DNA of 42,186 bases from Alicyclobacillus kakegawensis NBRC 103104. Its GTDB lineage: Bacteria; Bacillota; Bacilli; Alicyclobacillales; Alicyclobacillaceae. The notes below the pieces were generated by a model that was not told where the DNA came from, searched no databases, and was given only the letters and a program-made list of their open reading frames with translations. Both the position numbers and the translations under genes were made by a program. Every line of letters starts with the position of its first letter. The first letter of the stretch is position 1. Location: assembly GCF_001552655.1 (NCBI RefSeq), contig NZ_BCRP01000022.1, positions 1 through 42,186 of the forward strand. The letters run 5' to 3'. This document shows positions 7,813 through 15,781 of the stretch, one piece after another.

Positions 7813-9312
7813 TCACTCCGAGATGCGCTTGAGGTCCTCGACAAAGGCGTCGTACGTCGCCTTGTCCAAGAAATTGTCGACCACGTAGATTTTGGCGTGC
7901 GGGGCCACTTGCCGGGCGCGCCCCACCAAGCTCTGCTGGGTGAAAACGACCGTCGCGTCGGAGGGAATCTGGTTGACCGGGACGTGCGTCACGTCCATGT
8001 TGAATCCTCCGGCCTGCAGGCGTTTTTTCAGGATGGACGCTCCCATGGCGCTGGAACCCATGCCCGCCTCACAGGCGAACACCACGCGATTGGGTACCTC
8101 GGTGAGGGTATCCGTTGGCTCCTGCCCAATGGCGCGCTCCGCTGATGCGATGGAGCGGTCTGCCGCCTCCGGAACCGACTCGGCCTGGGCTGAGGCGGCC
8201 AGACCTTTGCTCTGCAGCTTCATGCCGCGCACCCGCTCTTTCGCTTCGTCCAGGTTGTCTTCCGCTCCTTGCCCCGTGCGCAGGAGCAGGCTGGAAATCA
8301 CAAACGACACCGCCGCCGCGACGAAAATGCCCAACAGCACAGGGAACAGGCCGCCGCGCGGCGACATCATGATCTCCGCGATGATGCTCCCCGGTGAAGC
8401 CGTCGCGACCAAGCCCGCGCCCGTCCACATGAACGTCGCGTCGCCCGCGATACCCCCGCCGATGACCGCCAGCACGAGAATCGGCTTCATCAGCACGTAC
8501 GGGAAATAAATCTCGTGGATGCCGCCGAAGAACTGAATCAAGATGGCACCCGGAGCAGACAGCCGCGCGTTGCCTCTGCCAAAAAGCCAGTAGGCCAACA
8601 GGACGCCCAAACCGGGACCTGGGTCCGTCTCCAGAAGGAAGAAGATGGACTTTCCAGTCTCCTTTGCTTGCTGGAGGCCGAGCGGATCGAGAATACCGTG
8701 GTTGATGGCGTTGTTCAAGAACAGAATCTTACCGGGCTCAATGAAAATCGCAATCAACGGCAGCAGGTGAATCGAAGTTATCCACTGCGCCGCAGCGCCG
8801 AGCGCCGCCGACAGGGCGGTCATCGCCGGTTCCACAACCAAAAACGCCAGGATGGCGAGGATACCGCCGAGGATGCCGGCCGAAAACGTGTTGACCAGCA
8901 TTTCGAACCCCGCCGGAATGCGGTCTTTGACCGCCCTGTCGAACGTTTTCATCAAGTAGCCGGCAAGCGGCCCCAGAATCATGGCGCCGATGAACATAGG
9001 TACGGATGATCCGACCGCCACGCCGGCTGTAGCGATGGCGCCGACAACGCCGCCGCGCTCTCCGTGCACAAGCTTGCCGCCGGTGTAACCGATGAGCAGC
9101 GGGATGAGGAAGTTCACGAACGGATTGACCAGCTGCGCCAGTTTCGGGTTGGGCAACCAGCCAGAAGGAATGAAAAACGCGGTAATCAGTCCCCACGCGA
9201 TGAATGCGCCGATGTTGGGCATCACCATGCCGGCCAAGAAGCCACCAAATCGCTGCAGGGCGGTGCGTGCCCCGCCGCTGGGGCCTGGCATGGCCGAGGC
9301 TGGAATCGCCAT
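7813..9312 (-). CDS. mtlA: PTS mannitol-specific EIICB component
   Basis: Membrane permease and phosphotransferase that imports mannitol and releases it as mannitol 1-phosphate. The N-terminal EIIC domain has many hydrophobic segments and the conserved GGIHEIYFPYVLMKP motif. A variable linker leads to the EIIB domain with the phosphorylated Cys in VVFACEAGMGSSAMG and an ATVVFTQQSL strand typical of EIIB-Mtl. Total length is 499 residues; EIIA is separate (mtlF). ATG 9312 is preferred because AAGGGGG sits 8 bases upstream; the earlier GTG-like frame to 9351 lacks a site. It is the first gene of the operon, 43 bases before mtlR. Confidence 0.96.
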   Translation of the reverse strand: MAIPASAMPGPSGGARTALQRFGGFLAGMVMPNIGAFIAWGLITAFFIPSGWLPNPKLAQLVNPFVNFLIPLLIGYTGGKLVHGERGGVVGAIATAGVAVGSSVPMFIGAMILGPLAGYLMKTFDRAVKDRIPAGFEMLVNTFSAGILGGILAILAFLVVEPAMTALSAALGAAAQWITSIHLLPLIAIFIEPGKILFLNNAINHGILDPLGLQQAKETGKSIFFLLETDPGPGLGVLLAYWLFGRGNARLSAPGAILIQFFGGIHEIYFPYVLMKPILVLAVIGGGIAGDATFMWTGAGLVATASPGSIIAEIMMSPRGGLFPVLLGIFVAAAVSFVISSLLLRTGQGAEDNLDEAKERVRGMKLQSKGLAASAQAESVPEAADRSIASAERAIGQEPTDTLTEVPNRVVFACEAGMGSSAMGASILKKRLQAGGFNMDVTHVPVNQIPSDATVVFTQQSLVGRARQVAPHAKIYVVDNFLDKATYDAFVEDLKRISE

Positions 9313-9365
9313 ATATGAATCCCCCTTCATGTATGAGTGCTGAGATACCATCTGGTGACACGTCT

Positions 9366-9394
9366 ACTCTACGAGGGGTGCAAGGCGGGGTCAA
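9366..9394 (-). promoter_or_regulatory. Promoter of the mtlARFD operon
   Basis: On the minus strand, TTGACC (9394-9389) and TAGAGT (9371-9366) are 17 bases apart, and the mtlA ATG is 53 bases downstream. The -10 box is imperfect, as expected for an MtlR-activated promoter. Upstream lies a GGCGCGCC palindrome (about 9413-9420). I cannot identify a confident MtlR or catabolite-control site. Confidence 0.65.
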
Positions 9395-9674
9395 CGCAAA
9401 CAAATTCAGAGCTGGCGCGCCGGTTGGCGACAAAACTGAAGAGAGTCATGGCAAGAGCACCACCTTCATTGCCCATCCTTTTGCCGTCAAACAGGTTGTA
9501 CCCCTGCTTCGCCCCAGAGAGGGGCAGACGGTGGGTGAGGGCTGTCCGTACCTAACGTGCTCCCGGACAGCAGGAATCATGTGGGTTCAGGAAAGGAAAG
9601 TGGAGAAGCGGAGATTATTAGGGCCTAGGCCCGTCCATCTGGTTAAAAATGGAACGCTGCGAGGTGGCTGGATT
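9395..9674. other. Divergent intergenic region between mtlA and the repeat-protein gene
   Basis: No gene is supported. It holds an 8-bp inverted repeat with a 15-base loop (9541-9548 with 9564-9571) and a perfect 12-base palindrome GGGCCTAGGCCC (9621-9632). Either could be an operator or a weak hairpin. Confidence 0.4.
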
Positions 9675-9704
9675 TGCATAACTTTGTCGGCCAAGCACAG
9701 ATTA
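9675..9704 (+). promoter_or_regulatory. Probable sigma-G (forespore) promoter
   Basis: TGCATA (9675-9680), 17 bases, CAGATTA (9698-9704) resembles the sigma-G pattern (about TGNATA, 17-18 bases, CATACTA; five of seven matches in the -10). It lies about 48 bases before the ATG of the repeat protein. There is no good sigma-A promoter in this stretch. Late sporulation control is an inference that agrees with the SASP-like protein. Confidence 0.45.
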
Positions 9705-9751
9705 GGTGAGAGGTCTCATGATCTCGCACGAAAATAAGGGGAGGACTGGAA

Positions 9752-10489
9752 ATGCACCAGGCTCTGCAAGAACTGCAGCAAATCCGCTCGATTTGCCAGC
9801 AGCTGGCGGCCGACGAACAGCACAACGCGCAGATACTCCAACAGTCGCCGACGGGCGCGACGATGGCGGCGAAAGAATCTCAAGCCGCACAGCAGCTCCA
9901 GCAATGTGTCCAACTGTGCGACCGGATTGCACAATCGATTCAGCAGTCCAGTCTGCAAACCAACCAGTTTGCGGGGTATGCACCGTTTGCCCAACAAAAT
10001 CCGTCCCATCAACTCCAGCCGCAGACCTATTCGTCCGCCGCTGTGCAACAGGTGCTGCAGGCGGACCGGGGGACTGCGACCGACCGGCGCGAGGCCCCAA
10101 GCTACACCCATTACAGCTCCCAAGCTGCAGGCGCCCAATACGGACAAAACTTCGCGTCGAACACGGGTGTCCAGCAGGCGCTGCAGGCGGACCACCAGGC
10201 GACCGACTGGCGCGGACCGAGCCACACCAACTACAATGCCCGGCCGACCGCCCAGTTTGGCCACAGCTACGCTTCCAACACGGGCGTGCAGCAGGTGTTA
10301 CAGGCTGATCACCAGGCCACCGACCGACGCGAGGCCCCAAGCTACGCCAACTATAACGCTCCGACTAATGCGCCGTATGGGCAGAATTACGGCAACCCCG
10401 GCGTCCAGCAGGTGCTGCAAGCGGATCACCAAGCCACCGACCGCCGAGGCCCCAGCCAGGCGAATTACAACAGCCGCGCGTATCAGTAA
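9752..10489 (+). CDS. Glutamine-rich repeat protein resembling gamma-type SASP
   Basis: A 245-residue hydrophilic protein with no signal peptide or membrane segment. Residues 1-70 look like amphipathic, Gln-rich helix with two Cys (52 and 56). Residues about 98-245 consist of four units beginning VQQ(V/A)LQAD at 98, 140, 179 and 218, each continuing with QATDRR, a Pro-Ser, a NYN-type aromatic patch and then (Q/P)(Y/F)GQN(F/Y)ASN. This order recalls gamma-type small acid-soluble spore proteins, where FG.EFASET is followed by a Gln-rich NAQQVRQQN block, but the protease cleavage residues (TE before FA) are not conserved. The ribosome site AAGGGGAGG (9736-9744) is strong and a sigma-G-like promoter precedes it. 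A nitrogen-storage or coat-associated forespore protein is likely; a spore coat protein is the main alternative. Confidence 0.75.
   Translation: MHQALQELQQIRSICQQLAADEQHNAQILQQSPTGATMAAKESQAAQQLQQCVQLCDRIAQSIQQSSLQTNQFAGYAPFAQQNPSHQLQPQTYSSAAVQQVLQADRGTATDRREAPSYTHYSSQAAGAQYGQNFASNTGVQQALQADHQATDWRGPSHTNYNARPTAQFGHSYASNTGVQQVLQADHQATDRREAPSYANYNAPTNAPYGQNYGNPGVQQVLQADHQATDRRGPSQANYNSRAYQ
10043..10456 (+). repeat. Four tandem coding repeats of 117-126 bases
   Basis: The units start at 10043, 10169, 10286 and 10403 (codons for VQQ.LQAD) with spacings of 126, 117 and 117 bases. Units 2-4 share nearly identical DNA around GCAGGTGCTGCA and CACCAGGC, so the array arose by recent tandem duplication inside the gene and may vary in copy number between strains. 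Confidence 0.8.
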
Positions 10490-10509
10490 CTTTTCGTCTC
10501 AGCCGCATC

Positions 10510-10534
10510 GGCCGCCCGTGCCGGGCGGCCTTTT
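10510..10534 (+). terminator. Rho-independent terminator
   Basis: An 8-bp GC stem (10510-10517 with 10523-10530), 5-base loop and TTTT follow the repeat-protein gene by 20 bases. The SDR gene ends just beyond on the other strand, so the hairpin may also separate convergent transcripts. Confidence 0.85.
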
Positions 10535-10535
10535 G

Positions 10536-11279
10536 TCATTCGATATAGATCATCTTGCGCGTCATGCCACCGTCCAGCACCAGGTTGACACCTGTTAAGA
10601 AGTCGTTCGCGGGGTCGGTCAGATAAAAGCAAGCCCGGGCCACATCGCTTGGCCTACCTACCCGGCCCGCCGGGTGCTGAGCATGATCCGCCTGAGTCAG
10701 CGCGCCGTAATCACCTGTCTCAATCCACCCTGGACTGATACAGTTGACACGAATGCGCTTCGAGCCGAGGGAAACAGCCAGCGCGTGGGTGAGTGCCACA
10801 ATCCCGCCCTTGGACGCGGCGTAGGCTTCACTGTTGGGCTCGGACATCAACGCCCGCGTCGACGCGATGTTGACGATGGCGCCCCCCGTCTCCGGCATCC
10901 GTTTTGCCACCTCGCGCGCGCACAAAAACGCTCCCCGCAGGTTGGTCTCAAGCACCGCGTCCCACTCCTCCACAGTCAGTTCCAGCGGCGATTTCCAGAT
11001 GCCAATGCCCGCGTTGTTGATGAGAATGTCGATCCGCCCGAACCGGGCGGCGGCGGTTTCCGCCAGCCGTGTGACGGCCTCGGCCTGACGCACGTCACAG
11101 ACCACGGTCGTAACAGAGTCCGGAGATAGTTGGGCAGTCGCCTCGTCCAGCAGCTGCGCGTCTCGGTCGGCGAAGACGACGCGCGCCCCCGCCTCCACGT
11201 ATGCCGTTGCCACCGCCCGACCGATGCCCCTCCCGGCCCCGGTCACCAATACCACTTTTTCCGTGAATAGTCCTGCCAT
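10536..11279 (-). CDS. SDR family NAD(P)-dependent oxidoreductase
   Basis: Short-chain dehydrogenase of 247 residues. The cofactor motif TGAGRGIG (about 13-20), NNAG, the catalytic Ser region and YAASK (Tyr and Lys) are all present, as is the C-terminal LDGGMT segment. An Asp at the end of beta-strand 2 (VVFADRD) favours NAD. ATG 11279 is chosen because AAGGAGG lies 8 bases upstream; the open frame extends further but is not translated plausibly. It follows the MFS gene by 73 bases on the same strand and is probably cotranscribed. The substrate is unknown; 3-oxoacyl-ACP reductase-like or sugar/alcohol dehydrogenase activity are possibilities. Confidence 0.9.
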   Translation of the reverse strand: MAGLFTEKVVLVTGAGRGIGRAVATAYVEAGARVVFADRDAQLLDEATAQLSPDSVTTVVCDVRQAEAVTRLAETAAARFGRIDILINNAGIGIWKSPLELTVEEWDAVLETNLRGAFLCAREVAKRMPETGGAIVNIASTRALMSEPNSEAYAASKGGIVALTHALAVSLGSKRIRVNCISPGWIETGDYGALTQADHAQHPAGRVGRPSDVARACFYLTDPANDFLTGVNLVLDGGMTRKMIYIE

Positions 11280-11352
11280 AAACGCGTGCCTCCTTGTTGC
11301 AAGTATCTTGGCGATTTCATGCGGCCGTTCCGCAGGCTGCCTCTGCGCACCT

Positions 11353-12561
11353 TCACATACCAACGTTGGCTTTATTCACCCTCTTCATCGCCTGGCGGCC
11401 GGTCGCAAACCAGGCCATCCCGGCAACCATCAGCAACAACCCGCCGGTACACCAAAACAGGCTGTGAATGGAGTAGGCGCCGCCAATCCATCCGCCAACC
11501 AAGGGTCCGACCGTGTTACCAATTTGGTTGGCGGTCTGGTTCAGCCCGAACGCGCGCCCGCGAAAATCAGGCGTGGTGAAGCGCACCACGAGCCCGTTGA
11601 TAGCCGGAAACACCGCACAGAAAAACGCCCCGTAGATAAACCGAACAAGGGCAAACGTCCACACCTGGTGGAACGGAATCTGGGCGAGGGTCCAGAAGCC
11701 CCCACCAATCAGGCCAATCAGCAACACGCGCCGAAAGGTGGTCCTGTCCGCCAATTTGCCCCACAGTGGGGCAAACACCACGCTAGCGATACCCGCGAGG
11801 GAAAACACCACCCCGGATAGCAGCGAGGCGTTGCGCACAGAACCGGATAACTGGGCGACGTACAGCGTCAGTACGGGCTCGACGGTCATGATGGAAAAGG
11901 CGGTGAAGGCGTTGAGCCCGAAAGCGGACAAAAGTGGTTTGTTGTGCCACGCGTCCCGAAACGACGCGATCACAGACGTGCGCTGTTGAGTCGGCTTAAA
12001 CCTGTCCTCCGTCACCCAGAAGATGACCAGGAGTGTCGAGCAAAACACCAGGACGCCCGCACTGGCGAAAGCGATCCGATTGCTGAACAGGTGGGAGAGG
12101 CCCCCGCCTAAAAGCGGCCCCACGATGCCGCCGGTGGCCGTCGCGGCGGAAATCATCGAGAGAGCGTACCCCACCTTATTCTCCGGCGTGTTGGTGCCGA
12201 CCAGCGCAATCGCGCCTGGGATGTATCCGGACAACAGCCCCTGCAGGATGCGCAGGGCCAACACCTCGTAGGGGTTTGTGGTGAAAGCGGTGAGCACGTA
12301 GATAACGAACAAGGCAAACCCCGCCCGGACAATCATGGGTTTGCGGCCGTACTTGTCCGCCATGGAGCCCCAGAACGGAGAAGCGATGGCACCGGCCACG
12401 AAGGCGGCGCTGTACAACAGGCCTGACCACATTTCGGTGTGCGTGTGCACGCCTATCTGAATGAGGAACAGGGGGAGGAACGGGATGACCATAGAGAAGC
12501 TCGCCGAGGTGACCAAACACCCAATCCACAACACCGCCAGGTTCCGCCGCCACGTCTCCAT
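11353..12561 (-). CDS. MFS transporter, drug efflux type (DHA1, MdtG-like)
   Basis: Proton-driven exporter of 402 residues with about 12 membrane helices. The MFS signature in the loop between helices 2 and 3 is clear (GSMADKYGRKPMIV), it is repeated in the second half (GKLADRTTFRRVLL), and GGIVGPLLGGGL matches motif C of antiporters. This points to efflux of small molecules such as drugs. The ATG is preceded by AAAGAGGCG. It is first in a two-gene unit with the SDR gene. The substrate cannot be deduced. Confidence 0.88.
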   Translation of the reverse strand: METWRRNLAVLWIGCLVTSASFSMVIPFLPLFLIQIGVHTHTEMWSGLLYSAAFVAGAIASPFWGSMADKYGRKPMIVRAGFALFVIYVLTAFTTNPYEVLALRILQGLLSGYIPGAIALVGTNTPENKVGYALSMISAATATGGIVGPLLGGGLSHLFSNRIAFASAGVLVFCSTLLVIFWVTEDRFKPTQQRTSVIASFRDAWHNKPLLSAFGLNAFTAFSIMTVEPVLTLYVAQLSGSVRNASLLSGVVFSLAGIASVVFAPLWGKLADRTTFRRVLLIGLIGGGFWTLAQIPFHQVWTFALVRFIYGAFFCAVFPAINGLVVRFTTPDFRGRAFGLNQTANQIGNTVGPLVGGWIGGAYSIHSLFWCTGGLLLMVAGMAWFATGRQAMKRVNKANVGM

Positions 12562-12779
12562 GCCGTATCGCCTCTTTACCCTGTGTGTTCTCTCCCCATT
12601 CTACATTACTACAGGGTTTTTCAGGTCGAAGAATCTCACATGTTGCGCACGGCTTGCGCGCGGCCGAGTTTCCGTGAAATGAAAGATGGAGCCCCCTCTG
12701 CACACCGCTGCAGAGTACCACGACGGGAACATCTCCACAGCGATGGCCCCCGTAGCAGCTGCCATCAAGCCTTCTGTCG
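12562..12779. other. Spacer between membrane-peptide and MFS genes
   Basis: Both flanking genes are on the minus strand. A TTCGAC element about 16 bases from TAATGT, upstream of the MFS ATG, is a possible weak promoter. I see no further gene and no clear terminator for the membrane peptide. Confidence 0.3.
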
Positions 12780-12884
12780 TCAGCGCGACCAAATGTCCAA
12801 GTGAATAAACTCCTGCGCCTCCAGCATCAGAAAGAAAATGACCGCAATCAAGATGACAATCGCCGCCACACGTTTCGCATTCAT
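12780..12884 (-). CDS. Small single-span membrane peptide, 34 residues
   Basis: ATG 12884 is preceded by GAGGAG at 9 bases. The product starts MNAKR, then has one strongly hydrophobic helix (about residues 6-22, VAAIVILIAVIFFLML) and a short charged tail ending HLDIWSR, so an inside-positive N-terminus and external C-terminus are predicted. A longer open frame to 12971 lacks a ribosome site. No family is recognised; small stress or sporulation membrane peptides of this type are common in bacilli. It is transcribed divergently from the RNA element near cysK. Confidence 0.55.
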   Translation of the reverse strand: MNAKRVAAIVILIAVIFFLMLEAQEFIHLDIWSR

Positions 12885-12986
12885 GAGTCCGGTCTCCTCG
12901 TACTGTGATGAAACATAGGGTACCCAATTGGCCACAGGCGCATGAGCCCGATCCCCAACGTCACATTTCATGTCACACCTGCACCT

Positions 12987-13030
12987 TTGACCTACAGATC
13001 ACTTTATATTTGTAATGTTTTATTACAAAT
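12987..13030 (+). promoter_or_regulatory. Promoter overlapped by a perfect 9-bp dyad operator
   Basis: TTGACC (12987-12992) and TGTAAT (13011-13016) are 18 bases apart. A perfect inverted repeat, ATTTGTAAT with ATTACAAAT around a 5-base spacer (13008-13030), covers the -10 box and the expected start point. This is the classic geometry of a repressor operator. The repressor is unknown; the half-site does not match Fur, PerR, Rex or CymR consensus sequences as I know them. Confidence 0.6.
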
Positions 13031-13162
13031 TAAGTTGATCCAGAGCAGCATTGGCGGTACGATTCAGCTACGGGCGTAAGCATCGCTCCCGTGCTTTACT
13101 CCCTCGAATCGTCCATGCGTCACTTCCCATGACTCCCACTCCGCGAGAGTGGGACTTTTTTT
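13023..13162 (+). ncRNA. Candidate structured RNA of about 140 nt upstream of cysK
   Basis: Starting near 13023 from the promoter above and ending at a strong terminator, the transcript has nested stems: outer ACGATTC with GAATCGT (13059-13065 with 13106-13112), inner ACGGG with CCCGT (13070-13074 with 13088-13092), then the terminator hairpin. No open reading frame with a ribosome site lies within it. The T-box and SAM-riboswitch signatures are absent. It could be an independent small RNA or a terminated leader; cysK has a TATAAT of its own further downstream, which favours the former. Confidence 0.4.
13134..13162 (+). terminator. Rho-independent terminator
   Basis: An 8-bp stem (13134-13141 with 13147-13154) with a 5-base loop is followed by C and seven Ts (13156-13162). 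It ends the candidate RNA 146 bases before the cysK ATG. Confidence 0.9.
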
Positions 13163-13231
13163 GCCTTTCCAGGTCTGTCCCCCGCTTAAATCATTTTGTA
13201 TACTTTCCCTGGCAAAAAACAATGAATTACT

Positions 13232-13261
13232 GAGGTCAAACCTCCATGATTTCGTTATAAT
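13232..13261 (+). promoter_or_regulatory. Probable cysK promoter
   Basis: TATAAT at 13256-13261 lies 47 bases before the ATG. There is no good -35 box; in its place is a small dyad GAGGT-CAA-ACCTC (13232-13244), which suggests that an activator or repressor acts here. Confidence 0.5.
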
Positions 13262-13307
13262 GTGTACGAGTCAGTTGTTTTGTCCCCAAGAAAGGAAGGT
13301 TGATGTC

Positions 13308-14267
13308 ATGTCGAAGTCGCTTGGGACGCCGGAGCGTCCAAAAATCGCCCGCAACATTACAGAGCTGATTGGACACACCCCGCTCATCCGGCTCAACCAG
13401 ATCAGCGATGCCACTGGCGCCGAGGTGCTGGCCAAGCTGGAGTACTTCAACCCGCTCGGGAGTGTCAAGGACCGTATCGGCTATGCCATGATCACCGCGG
13501 CCGAACAGCAGGGCTTGATCAACAAGGACAGCGTTATCATTGAACCCACAAGCGGCAACACAGGTATTGCCCTGGCGTTCGTATGCGCGGCCAAGGGTTA
13601 CCGGTGCATCTTGTGCATGCCGGAGACCATGAGTATAGAGCGCCGCAAACTGCTGAAGGCGCTTGGCGCCGAACTCGTCTTGACCGAAGGGGCCAAAGGC
13701 ATGAGCGGCGCCATCCAAAAGGCAGAAGAGTTGGTGAAGAGCACGCCCAACGCCTTCATGCCGCAACAATTTAAAAACCCTGCCAATCCGGAGATCCACC
13801 GTCAGACGACAGCGGAGGAAATCTGGGCGGATACCGACGGCAAAGTGGACATCCTGGTCAGCGGCATCGGGACCGGCGGCACCATCACGGGAGTTGCCGA
13901 GGTCATCAAACAGCGCAAGCCGTCCTTCCAAGCTGTGGCCGTGGAGCCCACGGATTCTCCCGTTCTCTCCGGTGGCAAGCCTGGTCCGCACAAAATCCAA
14001 GGCATCGGAGCCGGCTTCGTCCCTGATGTTTTGAACACGAAAATCTATGACGACGTGGTGCAGGTTTCCAATGACGAGGCGTTCCAGGCAGCCCGCAAGT
14101 TGGCCCGGGAAGAAGGCATTCTCGTCGGCATCTCGTCTGGCGCCGCGCTGCACGCGGCTTCTGTGGTAGCGAGCCGGCCTGAGAACCGGGGGAAAACGAT
14201 TGTCGCCATTCTGCCGGACACGGGTGAACGGTATCTGTCCACTGCGCTGTTCCAAGACGAGCAATAA
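13308..14267 (+). CDS. cysK: Cysteine synthase A (O-acetylserine sulfhydrylase)
   Basis: Cytoplasmic PLP enzyme that makes cysteine from O-acetylserine and sulfide. It is 319 residues, slightly longer than the usual 305-310. The PLP lysine is in [11 protein letters not shown] (near residue 50), the substrate loop TSGNTG and the phosphate-binding [10 protein letters not shown] follow, and the C-terminal [10 protein letters not shown] is typical of CysK. ATG 13308 is chosen from the AAAGGAAGG site (13291-13299) 8 bases upstream; the frame is open farther but gives a non-homologous leader. It is monocistronic between a structured leader region and a strong terminator. Confidence 0.95.
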   Translation: MSKSLGTPERPKIARNITELIGHTPLIRLNQISDATGAEVLAKLEYFNPLGSVKDRIGYAMITAAEQQGLINKDSVIIEPTSGNTGIALAFVCAAKGYRCILCMPETMSIERRKLLKALGAELVLTEGAKGMSGAIQKAEELVKSTPNAFMPQQFKNPANPEIHRQTTAEEIWADTDGKVDILVSGIGTGGTITGVAEVIKQRKPSFQAVAVEPTDSPVLSGGKPGPHKIQGIGAGFVPDVLNTKIYDDVVQVSNDEAFQAARKLAREEGILVGISSGAALHAASVVASRPENRGKTIVAILPDTGERYLSTALFQDEQ

Positions 14268-14319
14268 TCAGGTCGACCGTCAGCGTAGAAGGGATTGTAC
14301 ATCTGTACAGCCAGCGTCA

Positions 14320-14367
14320 GGGGGCTGTCCCAAAGGTGCCAAACGCCCCGGGACAGCCCCCTTATTT
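14320..14367 (+). terminator. Terminator of cysK
   Basis: A perfect 12-bp GC-rich stem (14320-14331 with 14350-14361) with an 18-base loop is followed by TTATTT, 52 bases after the stop codon. Confidence 0.85.
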
Positions 14368-14425
14368 GTGGAAATCTGTGTGGATTCATGACAAGGCTTC
14401 CGTGCAGCGATAGCCGCCAGCTGTC

Positions 14426-15781
14426 TCAGTTCCTAGACAGTTCCCCTATAAGTTCCAGCAAAGTCCATGCCTTCGGAACAGAATCAAAATCTTTCAAGAG
14501 AGACCAAACCTCATTCTGCTTTGTGTTCCCCCACGCTCCAGTTAAGCGACGAAATTTATCCTCCACCTGCACCCAAGTTAGCGGATTATCGATACTCCCG
14601 GACGCGTGGTCAATGCGAACAACACGTTCGCTCCCGTCTTTCAGTTGAACTTTCAACTCCGCCGCGTCCCTGGCAACATGAGAGGAACTCCGCAACGTTA
14701 TCTTGTCCATCAAATTCCGAATCTCACTTCGCCCAATACACGCCTTGGAAAACTGCGAAGGCACAACAAACCCGTCAATAATCGCCAGGGATAACAGATA
14801 GGTCGCACTAAACTTCCCATCCAAGCCCTCCGACGGGTGCTTAATGGCGGTCAACTCGTTGACAAGTGGATGCACGAGTCCAACGATTTCTTCAATGCTA
14901 TCCGCCGAAATGCCAAGGTTATGAATCTCAATTCCCCCGTCAATAATGGGATGAGTGACGACACCGCACGGATATGGCTTGAAGCTGTTATCCATAAAGT
15001 GCCATCTCTCATTGAGATCATTAAAGACCGAATAGTCTATTCGATCTGTAGTGATGGCCAATCCCCGGTCACTCTCAAGAAAATTCGCAGGACCATCGGC
15101 ACCCATTTTGGCCATTTCAGCCGCCAACACTGAATTGCTCGCTGCCAATCCAACCTGATATGGCTTGCCCATAGTGCCAAACGCAGCGCGAAATCCACTT
15201 GTCCCCAAACCCGCCAACGCGGCTGCGTTCACGGTCTGTTTGAGAGAAAAACTCATCAGCTTCGCTATTGCGAATGCCCCGCCGAATCCACCGAGGCTTG
15301 CAGTGATATGCCAACCGGCATCGTAATGTTTGGGATTCACAGCAATTCCTATGCGAATGAACAATTCGCATGCAACCGAAAAAGCGCTAAGAACATCCAG
15401 CCCGCTTGCTGTAGAGTCTTCGCGAATGACCGACAACAGCGCAGCAAAAACCGGCGCACTGGGATGAATGACGGTTGCAAGATGCGTGTCGTCAAAGTCT
15501 AAAACATGAGCGTTCGCACCATTGATGAAAGCAGCATTCATCGGACTGACACGGTCACGAACGCCAATCGCAATCGCGGTTCCCGGCCCAAAAGACCATC
15601 CCGGAGCCGTATCGCCACAGAAGATTCGCCCCTCATCCGTCTCCTGGCCAGCCCACGTCACTGCAATCCAATTGGCCAGTGACTTTTTGGCGTGTTCTAT
15701 GACTTCGCACGGAATGTCTTCGCTCTTCACACTTAATGCCCACCGTGACAGTTGCTCAAGCGCATGTACACTTCTCTCCAC
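14426..15781 (-). CDS. MmgE/PrpD family protein
   Basis: A 451-residue cytoplasmic protein of the fold that includes 2-methylcitrate dehydratase and cis-aconitate decarboxylase. Typical features are the N-terminal helical domain with NGANAHVLDFDDTH (about 88-101), HPSAPVFAALLSV, a GTMGKPYQVG loop near residue 200 and the SFKPYPCGVVTHP segment near 270. There is no prpB or prpC nearby, so propionate catabolism is not implied. The adjacent MFS importer and GntR regulator suggest use of an imported carboxylic acid. Its AT-rich composition differs from cysK next door. Confidence 0.88.
   Translation of the reverse strand: MERSVHALEQLSRWALSVKSEDIPCEVIEHAKKSLANWIAVTWAGQETDEGRIFCGDTAPGWSFGPGTAIAIGVRDRVSPMNAAFINGANAHVLDFDDTHLATVIHPSAPVFAALLSVIREDSTASGLDVLSAFSVACELFIRIGIAVNPKHYDAGWHITASLGGFGGAFAIAKLMSFSLKQTVNAAALAGLGTSGFRAAFGTMGKPYQVGLAASNSVLAAEMAKMGADGPANFLESDRGLAITTDRIDYSVFNDLNERWHFMDNSFKPYPCGVVTHPIIDGGIEIHNLGISADSIEEIVGLVHPLVNELTAIKHPSEGLDGKFSATYLLSLAIIDGFVVPSQFSKACIGRSEIRNLMDKITLRSSSHVARDAAELKVQLKDGSERVVRIDHASGSIDNPLTWVQVEDKFRRLTGAWGNTKQNEVWSLLKDFDSVPKAWTLLELIGELSRN

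Noticed and set aside
13040-13162. Possible T-box leader for cysK (GGCGGTAC resembles the T-box core).
   Set aside because: The conserved TGGNACCGCG sequence and specifier stem are absent, and the terminator is not alternative to a visible antiterminator.
14320-14361. The 12-bp stem reading GGGGGCTGTCCC looks like an insertion-sequence terminal repeat.
   Set aside because: It lies in the expected place for a cysK terminator and is followed by T-rich sequence; no transposase is associated.
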